DNA of 64,000 nt from Janthinobacterium sp. 64 (GTDB taxonomy: Bacteria > Pseudomonadota > Gammaproteobacteria > Burkholderiales > Burkholderiaceae_D), in assembly GCF_002813325.1 (NCBI RefSeq), contig NZ_PHUG01000001.1:3596001-3660000 (forward strand). The letters run 5' to 3'. A program made the position numbers and the translations under genes. Below are positions 46,978-59,635 of this stretch, in pieces; the stretch's first letter is position 1; each line of letters begins with the position of its first letter. The notes beneath the pieces were generated by a model. It made no database searches. It was not told the origin of the DNA and was given only the letters and a program-made list of their open reading frames with translations.

Positions 46978-48783
46978 TCACCTGCCTGCGGGGCGGCCCT
47001 TGGCGGGATCGACGTCCAGATAGCGCCAGGACGTGAATTCCACGGGGTGGCGCCTGTAGTTTTTTAGCCACGGTTGCTGCAGATCGGCAGAGATGGGATG
47101 CGTCAGCAATACCCACGGCGTGTAAGCGTGGATCAGCTGAAACAGGTCGAAGTACAGACTGCGTCGGCGCGGCGTATCGGATAGCAGGCGCGCCTCCTCA
47201 TAGCGTTTATTGTAATCGGGCAAGTTGAAGCGGGCATAGTTGGCGCGGCCAACGTTGCCGCCATACAACAATTGCATAAAGTTATCACCATCGGGGAAGT
47301 CGGCGATCCAGTTGGTCTCGAACATTTGCACCTTGCCCAGGCGCGAGGCCTTGATGATTTCCGTCTTCTTGTCGCTTTTGAACTCCACGCGCAGGCCGAT
47401 GGCGTTCAGGTTGCGGCGCCACAATTCGTCGCGCAAGCGCCCCACCGTGCTCGGTTCCGTATGCATGGTGAGCAGCAAGGGTGTGCCGTCCGGCTGCGTG
47501 CGGAAACCATCGACGCCCACCTTGTAGCCGAAGCGCTCCAGCAAGGCGCGCGCCAGCACGGGATCGTAGCCGACGGGACTGCGGTAGCTCTTGTCGTAAC
47601 CGAGCACATTGGGCGGCAGCGGCGATTGCGCCGGCAAGGCCAGCCCCTTTTTTAATAACGCGATGTCTTCGCGGCTGTTGTAGCTGAGGGCAATGGCGCG
47701 CCGCAGGGCCAGCTTGTCCTTGCTCGTACCACCCAGCACGGGATCGTCCATGTTCATCCACATGTAATACGTCTGCAGCACGGGAAAGCGCGTCAGCTGC
47801 AAGCCCTTGGCGGCCAACGCCGGTTTCAGGGCGCCGTTTTCCAGCACCATGTCCGTCATCGATTCCGGTACTTGCTCCAGGTAATCGAATTCACCTTTCA
47901 AAAAACCCAGCATGCGCGATTGATATTCCTCGACGATGCGCACTTCGATGCGCTCGACCAGCGGCAGACGCTGGCCTTCCAGCGCCATGGCGATGGCGCG
48001 CGCGTCGACCGGCAAGGCGGCCAGCGCCTTGGCCTCGGTATGAAACACGGTGGCACGGAAAGTCGGGTTGGCTTGCAGCACGATCTTGTCGCTGCGTTTC
48101 CACTCCTTCACCAGAAACGGCCCCGTGCCCACGGGGTGATTACCGATCTGCCCTGCCGCCGGGTACGCTTCGGCCACTTCGCGCGCCACCACGGCGGTCG
48201 CCGGCATGGCCAGGTAAAACAGGAAGTTCGGGTCGACGCCATTGAGGCGGATGCGCAGGGTGTATTTGTCCAGCGCCTGCAAGCCGGCGATCGGCGTGTC
48301 GTAGCTAAACTTGCTTTTCAAGGCCGCATCGCCCACCAGCTTGTCTTCCAGCAAGAACAGCCACGGCGACTTCAGGCTGGGGTCATACAGCCGCGTCAGG
48401 CTGTAGACATAATCCTGCGCCGTCACTTCGCGCGGCTGTCCCTTGAAAGCGGGATCGGGCGTGAAGAAAATACCTGGCTGCAAGTGAAAGGTATACGTGC
48501 GCCCGCCATCTTCCACGGCGGGCAAGCCGCGCGCAGTATTGCCCTGCAGCTGCACCGGACGCGCCAGGTAGTCATAGCGCAAGAGCGGATCAAAAATGTT
48601 TTCCATCAAGTTCAGGCTGGCCAGGTCCGACGCCACGGCCGGGTCCAGGCCCGTCTCGCTGGTGCTCAAAAACAAGTGCAAGGTCTTGTTCGCGCGGGCA
48701 TCGGCGGCGGCGTGGGCCGCTACAGTGAACAGCGTCAACAGGGCCAGGCCGGCGGCGCAGGCGGTTTTGCGTAAAAACATCAT
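46978..48783 (-). CDS. ABC-type peptide/solute-binding protein, family 5
   Basis: A 601-residue periplasmic binding protein of the OppA/DppA class. The signal peptide is ACAAGLALLTLFTVAAHAAA. The family core includes LMENIFDPLLRYDYLARPVQ, AQDYVYSLTRLYDPSLKSPW and LRRAIALSYNSREDI. No permease or ATPase genes are next to it, so it is an orphan. The start at 48783 (48780 is equal) is where the signal peptide begins; the open frame to 48981 is not protein-like. It lies 216 bp upstream of the TonB-dependent receptor gene on the same strand. The ligand is probably an oligopeptide. Confidence 0.88.
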   Translation of the reverse strand: MMFLRKTACAAGLALLTLFTVAAHAAADARANKTLHLFLSTSETGLDPAVASDLASLNLMENIFDPLLRYDYLARPVQLQGNTARGLPAVEDGGRTYTFHLQPGIFFTPDPAFKGQPREVTAQDYVYSLTRLYDPSLKSPWLFLLEDKLVGDAALKSKFSYDTPIAGLQALDKYTLRIRLNGVDPNFLFYLAMPATAVVAREVAEAYPAAGQIGNHPVGTGPFLVKEWKRSDKIVLQANPTFRATVFHTEAKALAALPVDARAIAMALEGQRLPLVERIEVRIVEEYQSRMLGFLKGEFDYLEQVPESMTDMVLENGALKPALAAKGLQLTRFPVLQTYYMWMNMDDPVLGGTSKDKLALRRAIALSYNSREDIALLKKGLALPAQSPLPPNVLGYDKSYRSPVGYDPVLARALLERFGYKVGVDGFRTQPDGTPLLLTMHTEPSTVGRLRDELWRRNLNAIGLRVEFKSDKKTEIIKASRLGKVQMFETNWIADFPDGDNFMQLLYGGNVGRANYARFNLPDYNKRYEEARLLSDTPRRRSLYFDLFQLIHAYTPWVLLTHPISADLQQPWLKNYRRHPVEFTSWRYLDVDPAKGRPAGR

Positions 48784-48997
48784 CAGTGATCCAGTGCAGA
48801 CAAGGGTAAGGAACAGCGGTAAGCGACAGGCATCCCCCACACTACGCGGGCAAGCGACGGGGCGCCAATGAAAACAGGCTGCCAGCTTATAACTTTTTGG
48901 CATGCGATTGCTGCATTCTTTCATCAACTCGTATCGGGCTGCCCCTATACTTTGTTTGCAGACATTTTTCACTCCCGACACACAGAACTGATCGCAT

Positions 48998-50236
48998 ATG
49001 GCACTTAATTACATCTGGTCCGGCTTTTTCCTCGTTGGCTTCCTGGCCGCAGTGCTGCAGTGGCTGTTTCTCGGCGATACCGATATCTTCAAGCGCATCA
49101 TCGACGGCACCTTCGAAACGGCGCGCATGGGCGTGATGGATATCGCCCTGCCGCTGGCGGGCGTGATGACCTTGTGGCTGGGCATCATGAACATCGGTGA
49201 AAAGGCGGGCATCGTCGGCTGGCTGGCCAAAGTCATCGCACCCTTCTTTTCGCGCATCTTCCCGGAAATTCCGAAAGACCATCCGGCCACGGGCCACATG
49301 GTGATGAATTTCTCGGCCAACCTGCTGGGCCTGGACAATGCGGCCACGCCGTTCGGTCTCAAAGCCATGGAAAGCCTGCAAACCCTGAATCCGAACAAGG
49401 AAGAGGCGACAAATGCGCAAATCATGTTTCTGGTGCTGCACACCTCGGGCCTGACCCTGATTCCGCTGGCCATCATGGCGCAGCGCTCCATCCTCGGCGC
49501 GGCCGATCCATCCGACATCTTTATCCCCTGCATGATCGCCACCTATGTAGCCACCATGGTCGGCATCATCACGGTATCCATCAAGCAACGCATCAACTTG
49601 CTCAACCGGGTCGTGCTGGGCTGGATGGGCGGCATGACGAGCGCCATCGTCGCCATGATCTGGTACTTCACGCAATACCTGACGAAACAGGAAATCGAGC
49701 TGGTCTCGAAGGTGGTCAGCAACCTGGTGCTCATCAGCGTCATCGCCATTTTCATCATCGGCGCGCTGCGCAAGAAAGTGAACGTGTATGACGCCTTCAT
49801 CGAGGGGGCGAAAGGCGGCATCCAGACCTCGATTACCGTGATTCCCTACCTGGTCGGCATGCTGGTGGCCATCAGCGTGATCCGCAATGCGGGCGTGTTC
49901 AATTTCCTGATGAGCGGCATGAACTGGTTCTTTGCCAACCTGGGCATCAATACGGATTTCGTGCCCGCCCTGCCGACGGCCATGATGAAGCCGCTCAGCG
50001 GTTCCGGCTCGAAAGCCATGATGATCGACGCCATGAACACCTACGGCGTCGACTCCTTCGTCGGCCGCCTGGCCTGCGTCTTCCAGGGCTCGGCCGACAC
50101 CACCTTCTATATCGTGGCCCTGTACTTCGGTTCCGTCGGCATCCGCAAGACGCGCTATGCGATCACGGCCGGCCTCATCGCCGATTTCGCTGGCGTGGTC
50201 ACGGCCGTCTTCGTCGCCTACGTCTTTTTCCACTAA
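48998..50236 (+). CDS. Nucleoside-recognition (Gate) domain membrane protein, SpmA/SpmB-like
   Basis: A 412-residue inner-membrane protein with about eight helices and two Gate domains. The first half (DIALPLAGVMTLWLGIMNIG, FSANLLGLDNAATPFGLKAM) resembles spore maturation protein A. The second half (SITVIPYLVGMLVAISVIRN, KPLSGSGSKAMMIDAM, FQGSADTTFYIVALYFGSVG) resembles spore maturation protein B. Single-chain fusions of the two are common in non-sporing bacteria; the transported molecule is unknown. It is followed after 8 bp by a PBP4 gene, so a cell-wall link is likely. Confidence 0.88.
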   Translation: MALNYIWSGFFLVGFLAAVLQWLFLGDTDIFKRIIDGTFETARMGVMDIALPLAGVMTLWLGIMNIGEKAGIVGWLAKVIAPFFSRIFPEIPKDHPATGHMVMNFSANLLGLDNAATPFGLKAMESLQTLNPNKEEATNAQIMFLVLHTSGLTLIPLAIMAQRSILGAADPSDIFIPCMIATYVATMVGIITVSIKQRINLLNRVVLGWMGGMTSAIVAMIWYFTQYLTKQEIELVSKVVSNLVLISVIAIFIIGALRKKVNVYDAFIEGAKGGIQTSITVIPYLVGMLVAISVIRNAGVFNFLMSGMNWFFANLGINTDFVPALPTAMMKPLSGSGSKAMMIDAMNTYGVDSFVGRLACVFQGSADTTFYIVALYFGSVGIRKTRYAITAGLIADFAGVVTAVFVAYVFFH

Positions 50237-50244
50237 GGAGCACC

Positions 50245-51747
50245 ATGTTACGTCCTGTTCTGATGGCTGCGCTGTTGGCGGGTCTTGGCCTGTCGACGGC
50301 CCACGCGCAATTGCCCGAGTCCGTCAGCCTGCTGCTGCGCAGCGCGAATATCCCCGAAGACGCCATGGGCGCCATCGTCTTGCGTGGCAACACCACCGTG
50401 CTGTCGCATGGGGCCGAACGCAGCATGCAGCCCGCTTCCACCATGAAGCTGGTGACGACGGCGGTGGGCCTGGAGCAATTGGGCCCCATCTTTCGCGGCC
50501 GTACGGAGTTGCGCACCAGTGCCGACGTCATCAATGGTGTGCTGAAGGGCGACTTGATCCTGCGCGGCGGCGCCGACACGGATTTCAATGCGGACGTGCT
50601 GGCACACATGCTGCAAACTCTGCGCAACCAGGGCATCGTCAAAATCAAGGGCGATTTGATCCTCGACCGCCAACTGTTCCAGCCGGCCCGGCCCGATATC
50701 GGCGCAGCGCCATTCGATGAATCGGCCGAATTCCGCTACAACGTCATCCCCGATGCTTTATTGCTGAACACCAACCTGCTCGATATCAATATGACTTCGA
50801 CGGACCGGCAATTGAGCATCCTGATGCAGCCGCCGCTGGAGAACGTCAGCATCACGAGCGACATGAAGCTCATCAAGGGCAGTTGTGCAAGATGGGAAGA
50901 CGGCTGGCGCCCACCCGAATACCGGCGCGATGCGAGCGGCAAGCTGCAAGTAATACTGCATGGCACCTTCCCGCAAAACTGCAACAAGGCCACCAGCATC
51001 AATGTGCTGGACCGCACTGATTATGCGGACCGCTTGTTCCGTGCCACCTGGAAACGCCTGGGCGGCACGCTCACGGGCACGGTGCGCGAAGCACCGTTGA
51101 CGGGCTTGCCGCCGACGGCCGAACCGGTCGGCACGCGCATGCTGGCCGATCATGTGGCGCGCGCCTTGCCGGAAATCTTGCGCGATATCAACAAGACGTC
51201 TGACAACACCTTGGCCCGCACCCTGTTCCTGAGCCTGGGCAGCTTGCAAAGCGATGGCTGGCTGGGCAGCCGCCCCGTTGCCATGGCAGCGCCGGAAGAT
51301 ACGGCCACGCGGGCGCGGCTAGTGATCCAGGAATGGTTCCAGCGGCACCATATCGACACTCAGGGCATGCTGATCGACAACGGTTCCGGCTTGTCGCGCA
51401 CGGGGCGCATTGCGCCTGCGCAAATGGCCGGCGTCTTGCAGGCGATGCAGCAAAGTCCGTGGGCGCCCGAGTTCCAGTCCAGCCTGCCCATCGTGGCACT
51501 GGACGGCACCATGCGCAAGCGCCTGCTGAACACTCCGGCCGCCGCGCGCGCCCGCATCAAGACGGGAACATTAAAGAATGTGGTGGCCATCGCCGGCTAT
51601 GTGCCCGACGCCAACAACCAGCTATGCGTGGTGGTCGCCATGATCAATAGCGACCTGGTGGGCAATGGCAATGGCCGCGCCGCCGTCGATGCGCTGATCG
51701 AGTGGGTGGCCAGGAGCGGCGCCACGCCGGTGGTGGCTGGCCAATAA
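50245..51747 (+). CDS. dacB: D-alanyl-D-alanine carboxypeptidase/endopeptidase (PBP4)
   Basis: A 500-residue periplasmic murein hydrolase of the PBP4 (peptidase S13) type, with a signal peptide ending at STAHA. The three penicillin-binding motifs are in order: STMK at residues 65-68, SDN near 319 and KTGT near 438. An insert domain separates the first two, as normal for PBP4. It trims D-Ala from murein peptides and can cut cross-links. The gene begins with AAGGAG 6 bp upstream and only 8 bp after the membrane protein gene, forming a likely two-gene operon. Confidence 0.95.
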   Translation: MLRPVLMAALLAGLGLSTAHAQLPESVSLLLRSANIPEDAMGAIVLRGNTTVLSHGAERSMQPASTMKLVTTAVGLEQLGPIFRGRTELRTSADVINGVLKGDLILRGGADTDFNADVLAHMLQTLRNQGIVKIKGDLILDRQLFQPARPDIGAAPFDESAEFRYNVIPDALLLNTNLLDINMTSTDRQLSILMQPPLENVSITSDMKLIKGSCARWEDGWRPPEYRRDASGKLQVILHGTFPQNCNKATSINVLDRTDYADRLFRATWKRLGGTLTGTVREAPLTGLPPTAEPVGTRMLADHVARALPEILRDINKTSDNTLARTLFLSLGSLQSDGWLGSRPVAMAAPEDTATRARLVIQEWFQRHHIDTQGMLIDNGSGLSRTGRIAPAQMAGVLQAMQQSPWAPEFQSSLPIVALDGTMRKRLLNTPAAARARIKTGTLKNVVAIAGYVPDANNQLCVVVAMINSDLVGNGNGRAAVDALIEWVARSGATPVVAGQ

Positions 51748-51763
51748 GGCCGGTGAGCGGCCT
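51747..51763. terminator. Short hairpin between convergent genes
   Basis: AGGCCG and CGGCCT enclose GTGAG exactly between dacB and the CPBP protease gene, which converge. It could help end both transcripts, but it has no T-run. Confidence 0.35.
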
Positions 51764-52613
51764 AGCGTGGTGCGCTGGCGAAGGCCAGGCGCAGCACGTA
51801 GGCGGCGACGGCGCTGATCAGCAAGACCGTCACCAGCGACGCTTCCACACCGAAGGCGCCGCCCGTCAGCATGGCATTGCCCAGCAGTTCGCCACGCAGC
51901 AGACCATCCGTGGCCGCATGGCCCGATACAGTCGAGGAGAACACTTGGCTCACACAATAATTCCAGCCGACATGCGTGCCGATGCACACCCACAGGCGGC
52001 GGGTCTGCATGTACAGGGCGGCCTGCAGCACGCCATACGAGGTAATCGCAAGGATTGCCAGCAGCGAAAAGCCGGCATTGGGCAAATGGGCGAGGGCGAA
52101 CACCAGCGATGAAATCACGATGGCGGCCTTGCTGCCCAGCGCACGTGCCGTCACGCCGAACAGGATGCCGCGAAACATCATCTCCTCGGCCATGCCGACC
52201 AGCACCAGTTCGGCCAGCGGCAGCAACAGCACGGCATGCACGGCATTGACACCGCTAAACTGATACACGCCCAGCACTGCCAGCACGATAAAGGTGAGGC
52301 AGACCAGTCCGGCGCCGAGCAGCAGTCCCCGTCCCAGTTCTCGCGCCATGCCCGGCATCGCCAATTCGGTCGGCTGGCGCTTTTCGATGTGGCGCACATA
52401 AAAACGGTAGCCGCACCACACCAGCAGCGCCGCCAGCAATTGCGGCCACAGGATGCGGTAAGGCTTTTCCACCAGCTGGGAGGCGGTGCCCATCACCAAC
52501 GGTACCGCGGCAAACGTCAGGACCATGCCCAGCACAATCTGCACCAGGGGATAGGCCATCAGGCGCGCCAGGGGGGATTTTTTGCTTGCCATACTCAGGG
52601 TGTTGTCCATCAT
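51762..52613 (-). CDS. CPBP-family intramembrane glutamic protease
   Basis: A 283-residue membrane protein with about seven helices. The active-site motif is VGMAEEMMFRGILFG (the EExxxR of the CAAX/CPBP class), followed by SSLVFALAHLPN with the conserved His and GTHVGWNYCVSQ with the second His/Asn. All catalytic residues of the family are present. These proteases act on membrane proteins or peptides, some in bacteriocin immunity. The in-frame ATG one codon on is an equal start. A 22-bp palindrome lies about 165 bp upstream. Confidence 0.9.
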   Translation of the reverse strand: MMDNTLSMASKKSPLARLMAYPLVQIVLGMVLTFAAVPLVMGTASQLVEKPYRILWPQLLAALLVWCGYRFYVRHIEKRQPTELAMPGMARELGRGLLLGAGLVCLTFIVLAVLGVYQFSGVNAVHAVLLLPLAELVLVGMAEEMMFRGILFGVTARALGSKAAIVISSLVFALAHLPNAGFSLLAILAITSYGVLQAALYMQTRRLWVCIGTHVGWNYCVSQVFSSTVSGHAATDGLLRGELLGNAMLTGGAFGVEASLVTVLLISAVAAYVLRLAFASAPR

Positions 52614-52778
52614 CGCTTTCCTCGTGGGTTGTCAGGGAGTGGCTGTTACTTTCTAGCTTGCATCGCGGATGCGCTCGCCGAATGAACGCTGTTCCAGCAT
52701 CGTGATGGCTTGCGCCAGGCATGTGGATAAAGGAAATGCCAGTTCCGCGTCCAGGCTGTCTTCATCGATAGTACAGCA

Positions 52779-52800
52779 TTTATATAAGCGCTTATATAAA
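52779..52800. promoter_or_regulatory. Perfect 22-bp AT-rich palindrome
   Basis: TTTATATAAGC is followed at once by its exact reverse complement. The shape is that of an operator for a dimeric winged-helix repressor. It lies in the gap between the rRNA operon end and the CPBP protease gene. No repressor gene is next to it. Confidence 0.55.
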
Positions 52801-52886
52801 TAGTGAAAGCTGTTGCATTTTATGCACAATGCATCTGCTGGGTGCCTGAAAATGGGAGGAGAGTGGCAAGGAATCGCCAGACGAAA

Positions 52887-52917
52887 AAAAACCCGACCAT
52901 TTCTGATCGGGTTTTTC
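52887..52917 (-). terminator. rRNA operon terminator
   Basis: AAAACCCGACC and GATCGGGTTTT pair with one mismatch around ATTTCT, with T-runs on both strands, about 20 bp past the 5S gene. It ends the rRNA transcript and can also work for transcripts coming from the left. Confidence 0.85.
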
Positions 52918-52935
52918 TCTACTGCGTATAACAAG

Positions 52936-53049
52936 CCTGACGATAACCTACTTTCACACTGGTTGCAGCACTATCATCGGCGCAAAGTTGTTTCACGGTC
53001 CTGTTCGGGATGGGAAGGGGTGGGACCAACTTGCTATGGTCATCAGGCA
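52936..53049 (-). rRNA. rrf: 5S ribosomal RNA
   Basis: The minus strand begins TGCCTGATGACCATAGCAAG and continues with the conserved CCCATCCCGAACAGGACCGT. Its 3' end pairs with the 5' end (TGCCTGATGA with TCGTCAGGC). Length is about 114 nt. The ends are placed by that pairing and may be off by a few bases. Confidence 0.93.
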
Positions 53050-53112
53050 TAACTTGCACTGGCATTTGTCTCCACTTGGACGACAAAGCCTGAATCTGGA
53101 AGAAGCAAAGAT

Positions 53113-53174
53113 TGGGGTAATGACTGGTAGTATCAACAAACACGCAACGTTGTACCGTCTTATCCTCTGTACCT
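53113..53174. repeat. Downstream half of the 23S processing stalk
   Basis: This segment is largely complementary to 56114-56176 on the other side of 23S; shared blocks include GTACAACGTTG, TTGTTTGTTGATAC and TCATTACCC. In the pre-rRNA the two halves fold together into the RNase III substrate that frees 23S. Confidence 0.7.
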
Positions 53175-53180
53175 GCTAAG

Positions 53181-56082
<2,902 letters not shown>

Positions 56083-56113
56083 GTTAGCCTCTCATCATTT
56101 GCATGAGGAAAGA

Positions 56114-56176
56114 GCGCTACAGGGATAAGAAAGTACAACGTTGTTGCTTGTTTGTTGATACATACAATCATTACCC
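56114..56176. repeat. Upstream half of the 23S processing stalk
   Basis: It pairs with 53113-53174 across the 23S gene to form the RNase III stem. Confidence 0.7.
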
Positions 56177-56229
56177 ATCGATTTACCTTTTACGGCAAAC
56201 CGATCAATAAATAATCTTTACTTCTTCCA

Positions 56230-56245
56230 GATTGTTAAAGAACAT
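56230..56245 (-). promoter_or_regulatory. boxA-like antitermination element in the 16S-23S spacer
   Basis: The minus strand reads TGTTCTTTAACAATCT between tRNA-Ala and 23S, matching the boxA core TTCTTTAACA that recruits NusB/NusE antitermination factors. Confidence 0.6.
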
Positions 56246-56317
56246 ACAGCACTTGGTCTCGAAAAGACCAAACCTAAATCCCGGCGCACTATCTGCACTG
56301 ATTTACGTTTGAACTTT

Positions 56318-56393
56318 TGGTGGAGGATGACGGGATCGAACCGACGACCCCCTGCTTGCAAAGCAGGTGCTCTCCCAGCTGAGCTAATCCCCC
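56318..56393 (-). tRNA. tRNA-Ala (TGC)
   Basis: A 76-nt cloverleaf starting GGGGGATTAGCTCAGCTGGG and ending in encoded CCA. The anticodon loop is CTTTGCAAG (anticodon TGC), and the T-arm is GGTTCGATCC. It is in the usual position before 23S. Confidence 0.97.
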
Positions 56394-56418
56394 TAGGGTA
56401 TTTCCAGACTACAGAAAC

Positions 56419-56495
56419 TGGTAGGGCTGGTTGGACTCGAACCAACGACCCCCGCGTTATCAACACGGTGCTCTAACCAGCTGAGCTACAGCCCC
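56419..56495 (-). tRNA. tRNA-Ile (GAT)
   Basis: A 77-nt cloverleaf starting GGGGCTGTAGCTCAGCTGGT and ending in encoded CCA. The anticodon loop contains TTGATAA (anticodon GAT), and the T-arm is GGTTCGAGTCC. It lies 25 bp upstream of tRNA-Ala in the transcript. Confidence 0.97.
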
Positions 56496-56510
56496 AAATG
56501 CTGTTCTTTA

Positions 56511-56542
56511 TATTAACAGCCGATAAGTGTGAACATTTGATG
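56511..56542. repeat. Downstream half of the 16S processing stalk
   Basis: TTAACAGCCGATAAGTGTGA and the following 12 bases match the reverse complement of 58262-58292 with about three differences. Together they form the RNase III stem around 16S. Confidence 0.7.
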
Positions 56543-56571
56543 CGTGAATCATTACTGATTCGTGCAAACTC

Positions 56572-58107
<1,536 letters not shown>

Positions 58108-58261
58108 TCTCTGTTACTTTGCCCTTTTACAGGCACCATCATTGCTGATGGGTCGCTCACTCAAAAAACTGACAGGCCACTACTTTCGTAGCGCCTATTT
58201 CATTATTTCTTGTGAACATTTGATATTTTAAGTTTTACACTGCTTGCGCAGCGCTGCACTT

Positions 58262-58292
58262 ACATCAAATGCCCACACTTATCGACTGTTAA
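58262..58292. repeat. Upstream half of the 16S processing stalk
   Basis: Inverted partner of 56511-56542; the pair closes the RNase III stem around 16S. Confidence 0.7.
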
Positions 58293-58305
58293 TTGTTAAA
58301 GAACT
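58286..58305 (-). promoter_or_regulatory. boxA antitermination element in the rRNA leader
   Basis: The minus strand reads AGTTCTTTAACAATTAACAG in the leader about 180 bp before 16S. It carries the boxA core TTCTTTAACA. Confidence 0.65.
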
Positions 58306-58379
58306 GTATTCGGTACTGCTTATTTACTACTCTCGCGCTATCGACAAAGCGTTGTGTTTGTCAGCTGCGAAGAAGGAAG

Positions 58380-58420
58380 AGTATGAAGCATTTCGCTACA
58401 TCCGTCAACTCCTTTTTTTA
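58380..58420 (-). promoter_or_regulatory. rRNA operon promoter
   Basis: On the minus strand the -35 box TTGACG (58403-58408) and -10 box CATACT (58380-58385) are exactly 17 bp apart. A run of A residues (58411-58420) stands in the place of an UP element. This layout suits a strong sigma-70 rRNA promoter. Confidence 0.75.
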
Positions 58421-58496
58421 CTACTCATCGCCGTTTCCGGTGATCCTCAAGTGCCGCATTTGACTGCGTCTCATTGGGGAGGCGAACTATAGCAAA

Positions 58497-58515
58497 GCCA
58501 CCCACGGGCGGCAAG
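58497..58515 (-). terminator. Weak terminator after the dehydrogenase gene
   Basis: GCCGCCC and GGGTGGC pair with one G-T around GT on the minus strand, followed by TTTG. It lies between the tartrate dehydrogenase-like gene and the rRNA promoter. Confidence 0.4.
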
Positions 58516-58517
58516 CT

Positions 58518-59597
58518 TTATTTCAGCAATTCGGCAACTGCCTTACCCACCTCGGTAGTACTAGCGCTGCCGCCCATATCCGGTGTGCGCGGACCATGCT
58601 CGAGCACCTGTTCGATGGCGCGTAAAACCGCGTCATGCGCCGCCGTGTAATTGGCGTCGCCATTACCGAGGAAGTCCAGCATCATGGCGCCCGACCAGAT
58701 CATGCCGATCGGGTTGGCGATATTCTGGCCATAGATATCAGGGGCGGAACCGTGTACCGGCTCAAAGACAGAGGGGAATGTGCGCTCCGGATTGATATTG
58801 GCCGATGGCGCGATGGCAATCGTCCCCGTGCAGGCAGGACCAAGATCAGACAATATGTCGCCAAACAGGTTCGACGCCACCACCACGTCGAAACGCTCGG
58901 GACTGAGCACAAAACGCGCCGCCAGAATGTCGATATGGTATTTGTCCCAGTGCACATCGGGGAAGCTCGGACCCATCGCCTCCACCCGCTCATCCCAATA
59001 TGGCATGCTAATGGCAATGCCATTCGACTTTGTGGCCGATGTCAGGTGTTTTTTAGGCCGGCTTTGCGCCAGCTCGAATGCGTATTTCAATATCCGGTCG
59101 ACGCCCTTGCGCGTAAACACGGATTCCTGCAGCACCGTTTCGCGCTCCGTTCCCTCGAACATGCGCCCACCCACGGATGAATATTCTCCTTCCGTATTTT
59201 CACGCACCACATAGAAGTCGATATCGCCAGGCTTCTTGTTCGCCAGCGGACACGGCACGCCCGGCATCAGGCGCACGGGGCGCAAATTGACGTATTCGTC
59301 GAATTCGCGCCGAAACTTTAATAAAGAGCCCCAAAGCGAGATATGGTCGGGTACCTTGTCCGGCCAGCCCACCGCGCCAAAATAGATGGCGTCGAAATCC
59401 TTGAGCTGCGCAAACCAGTCCGAGGGCATCATCTGCCCGTGTTCCAGGTAATAGTCGCAATTGGCCCACTCCATGGTCGTGAACTGCAGGTCGATATTGA
59501 AACGACGGGCAGCCGCTTCAATTACACGCAAGCCCTCCGGCATGACTTCATTGCCAATGCCGTCACCGGCGATGACCGCGATTTTATGTGTGCTCAT
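58518..59597 (-). CDS. Tartrate / D-malate dehydrogenase-type decarboxylating enzyme
   Basis: A 359-residue member of the isocitrate/isopropylmalate dehydrogenase family. The start KIAVIAGDGIGNEVMPEGL and the phosphate/substrate region RREFDEYVNLRPVRLMPGV are typical. The NAD-binding closing motif EPVHGSAPDIYGQNIANPIG and the metal-binding VVVASNLFGDILSDLGP are present. The segment VVRENTEGEYSSVGGRMFEG fits tartrate dehydrogenase and DmlA rather than LeuB. It oxidises tartrate or D-malate with NAD and Mn/Mg. The start is 38 bp after the DUF3482 gene. A choice between the two substrates needs an assay. Confidence 0.88.
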   Translation of the reverse strand: MSTHKIAVIAGDGIGNEVMPEGLRVIEAAARRFNIDLQFTTMEWANCDYYLEHGQMMPSDWFAQLKDFDAIYFGAVGWPDKVPDHISLWGSLLKFRREFDEYVNLRPVRLMPGVPCPLANKKPGDIDFYVVRENTEGEYSSVGGRMFEGTERETVLQESVFTRKGVDRILKYAFELAQSRPKKHLTSATKSNGIAISMPYWDERVEAMGPSFPDVHWDKYHIDILAARFVLSPERFDVVVASNLFGDILSDLGPACTGTIAIAPSANINPERTFPSVFEPVHGSAPDIYGQNIANPIGMIWSGAMMLDFLGNGDANYTAAHDAVLRAIEQVLEHGPRTPDMGGSASTTEVGKAVAELLK

Positions 59598-59635
59598 GGG
59601 AAACCCTGTTGGAAATAGGCGATGGAAGCCTGTAT

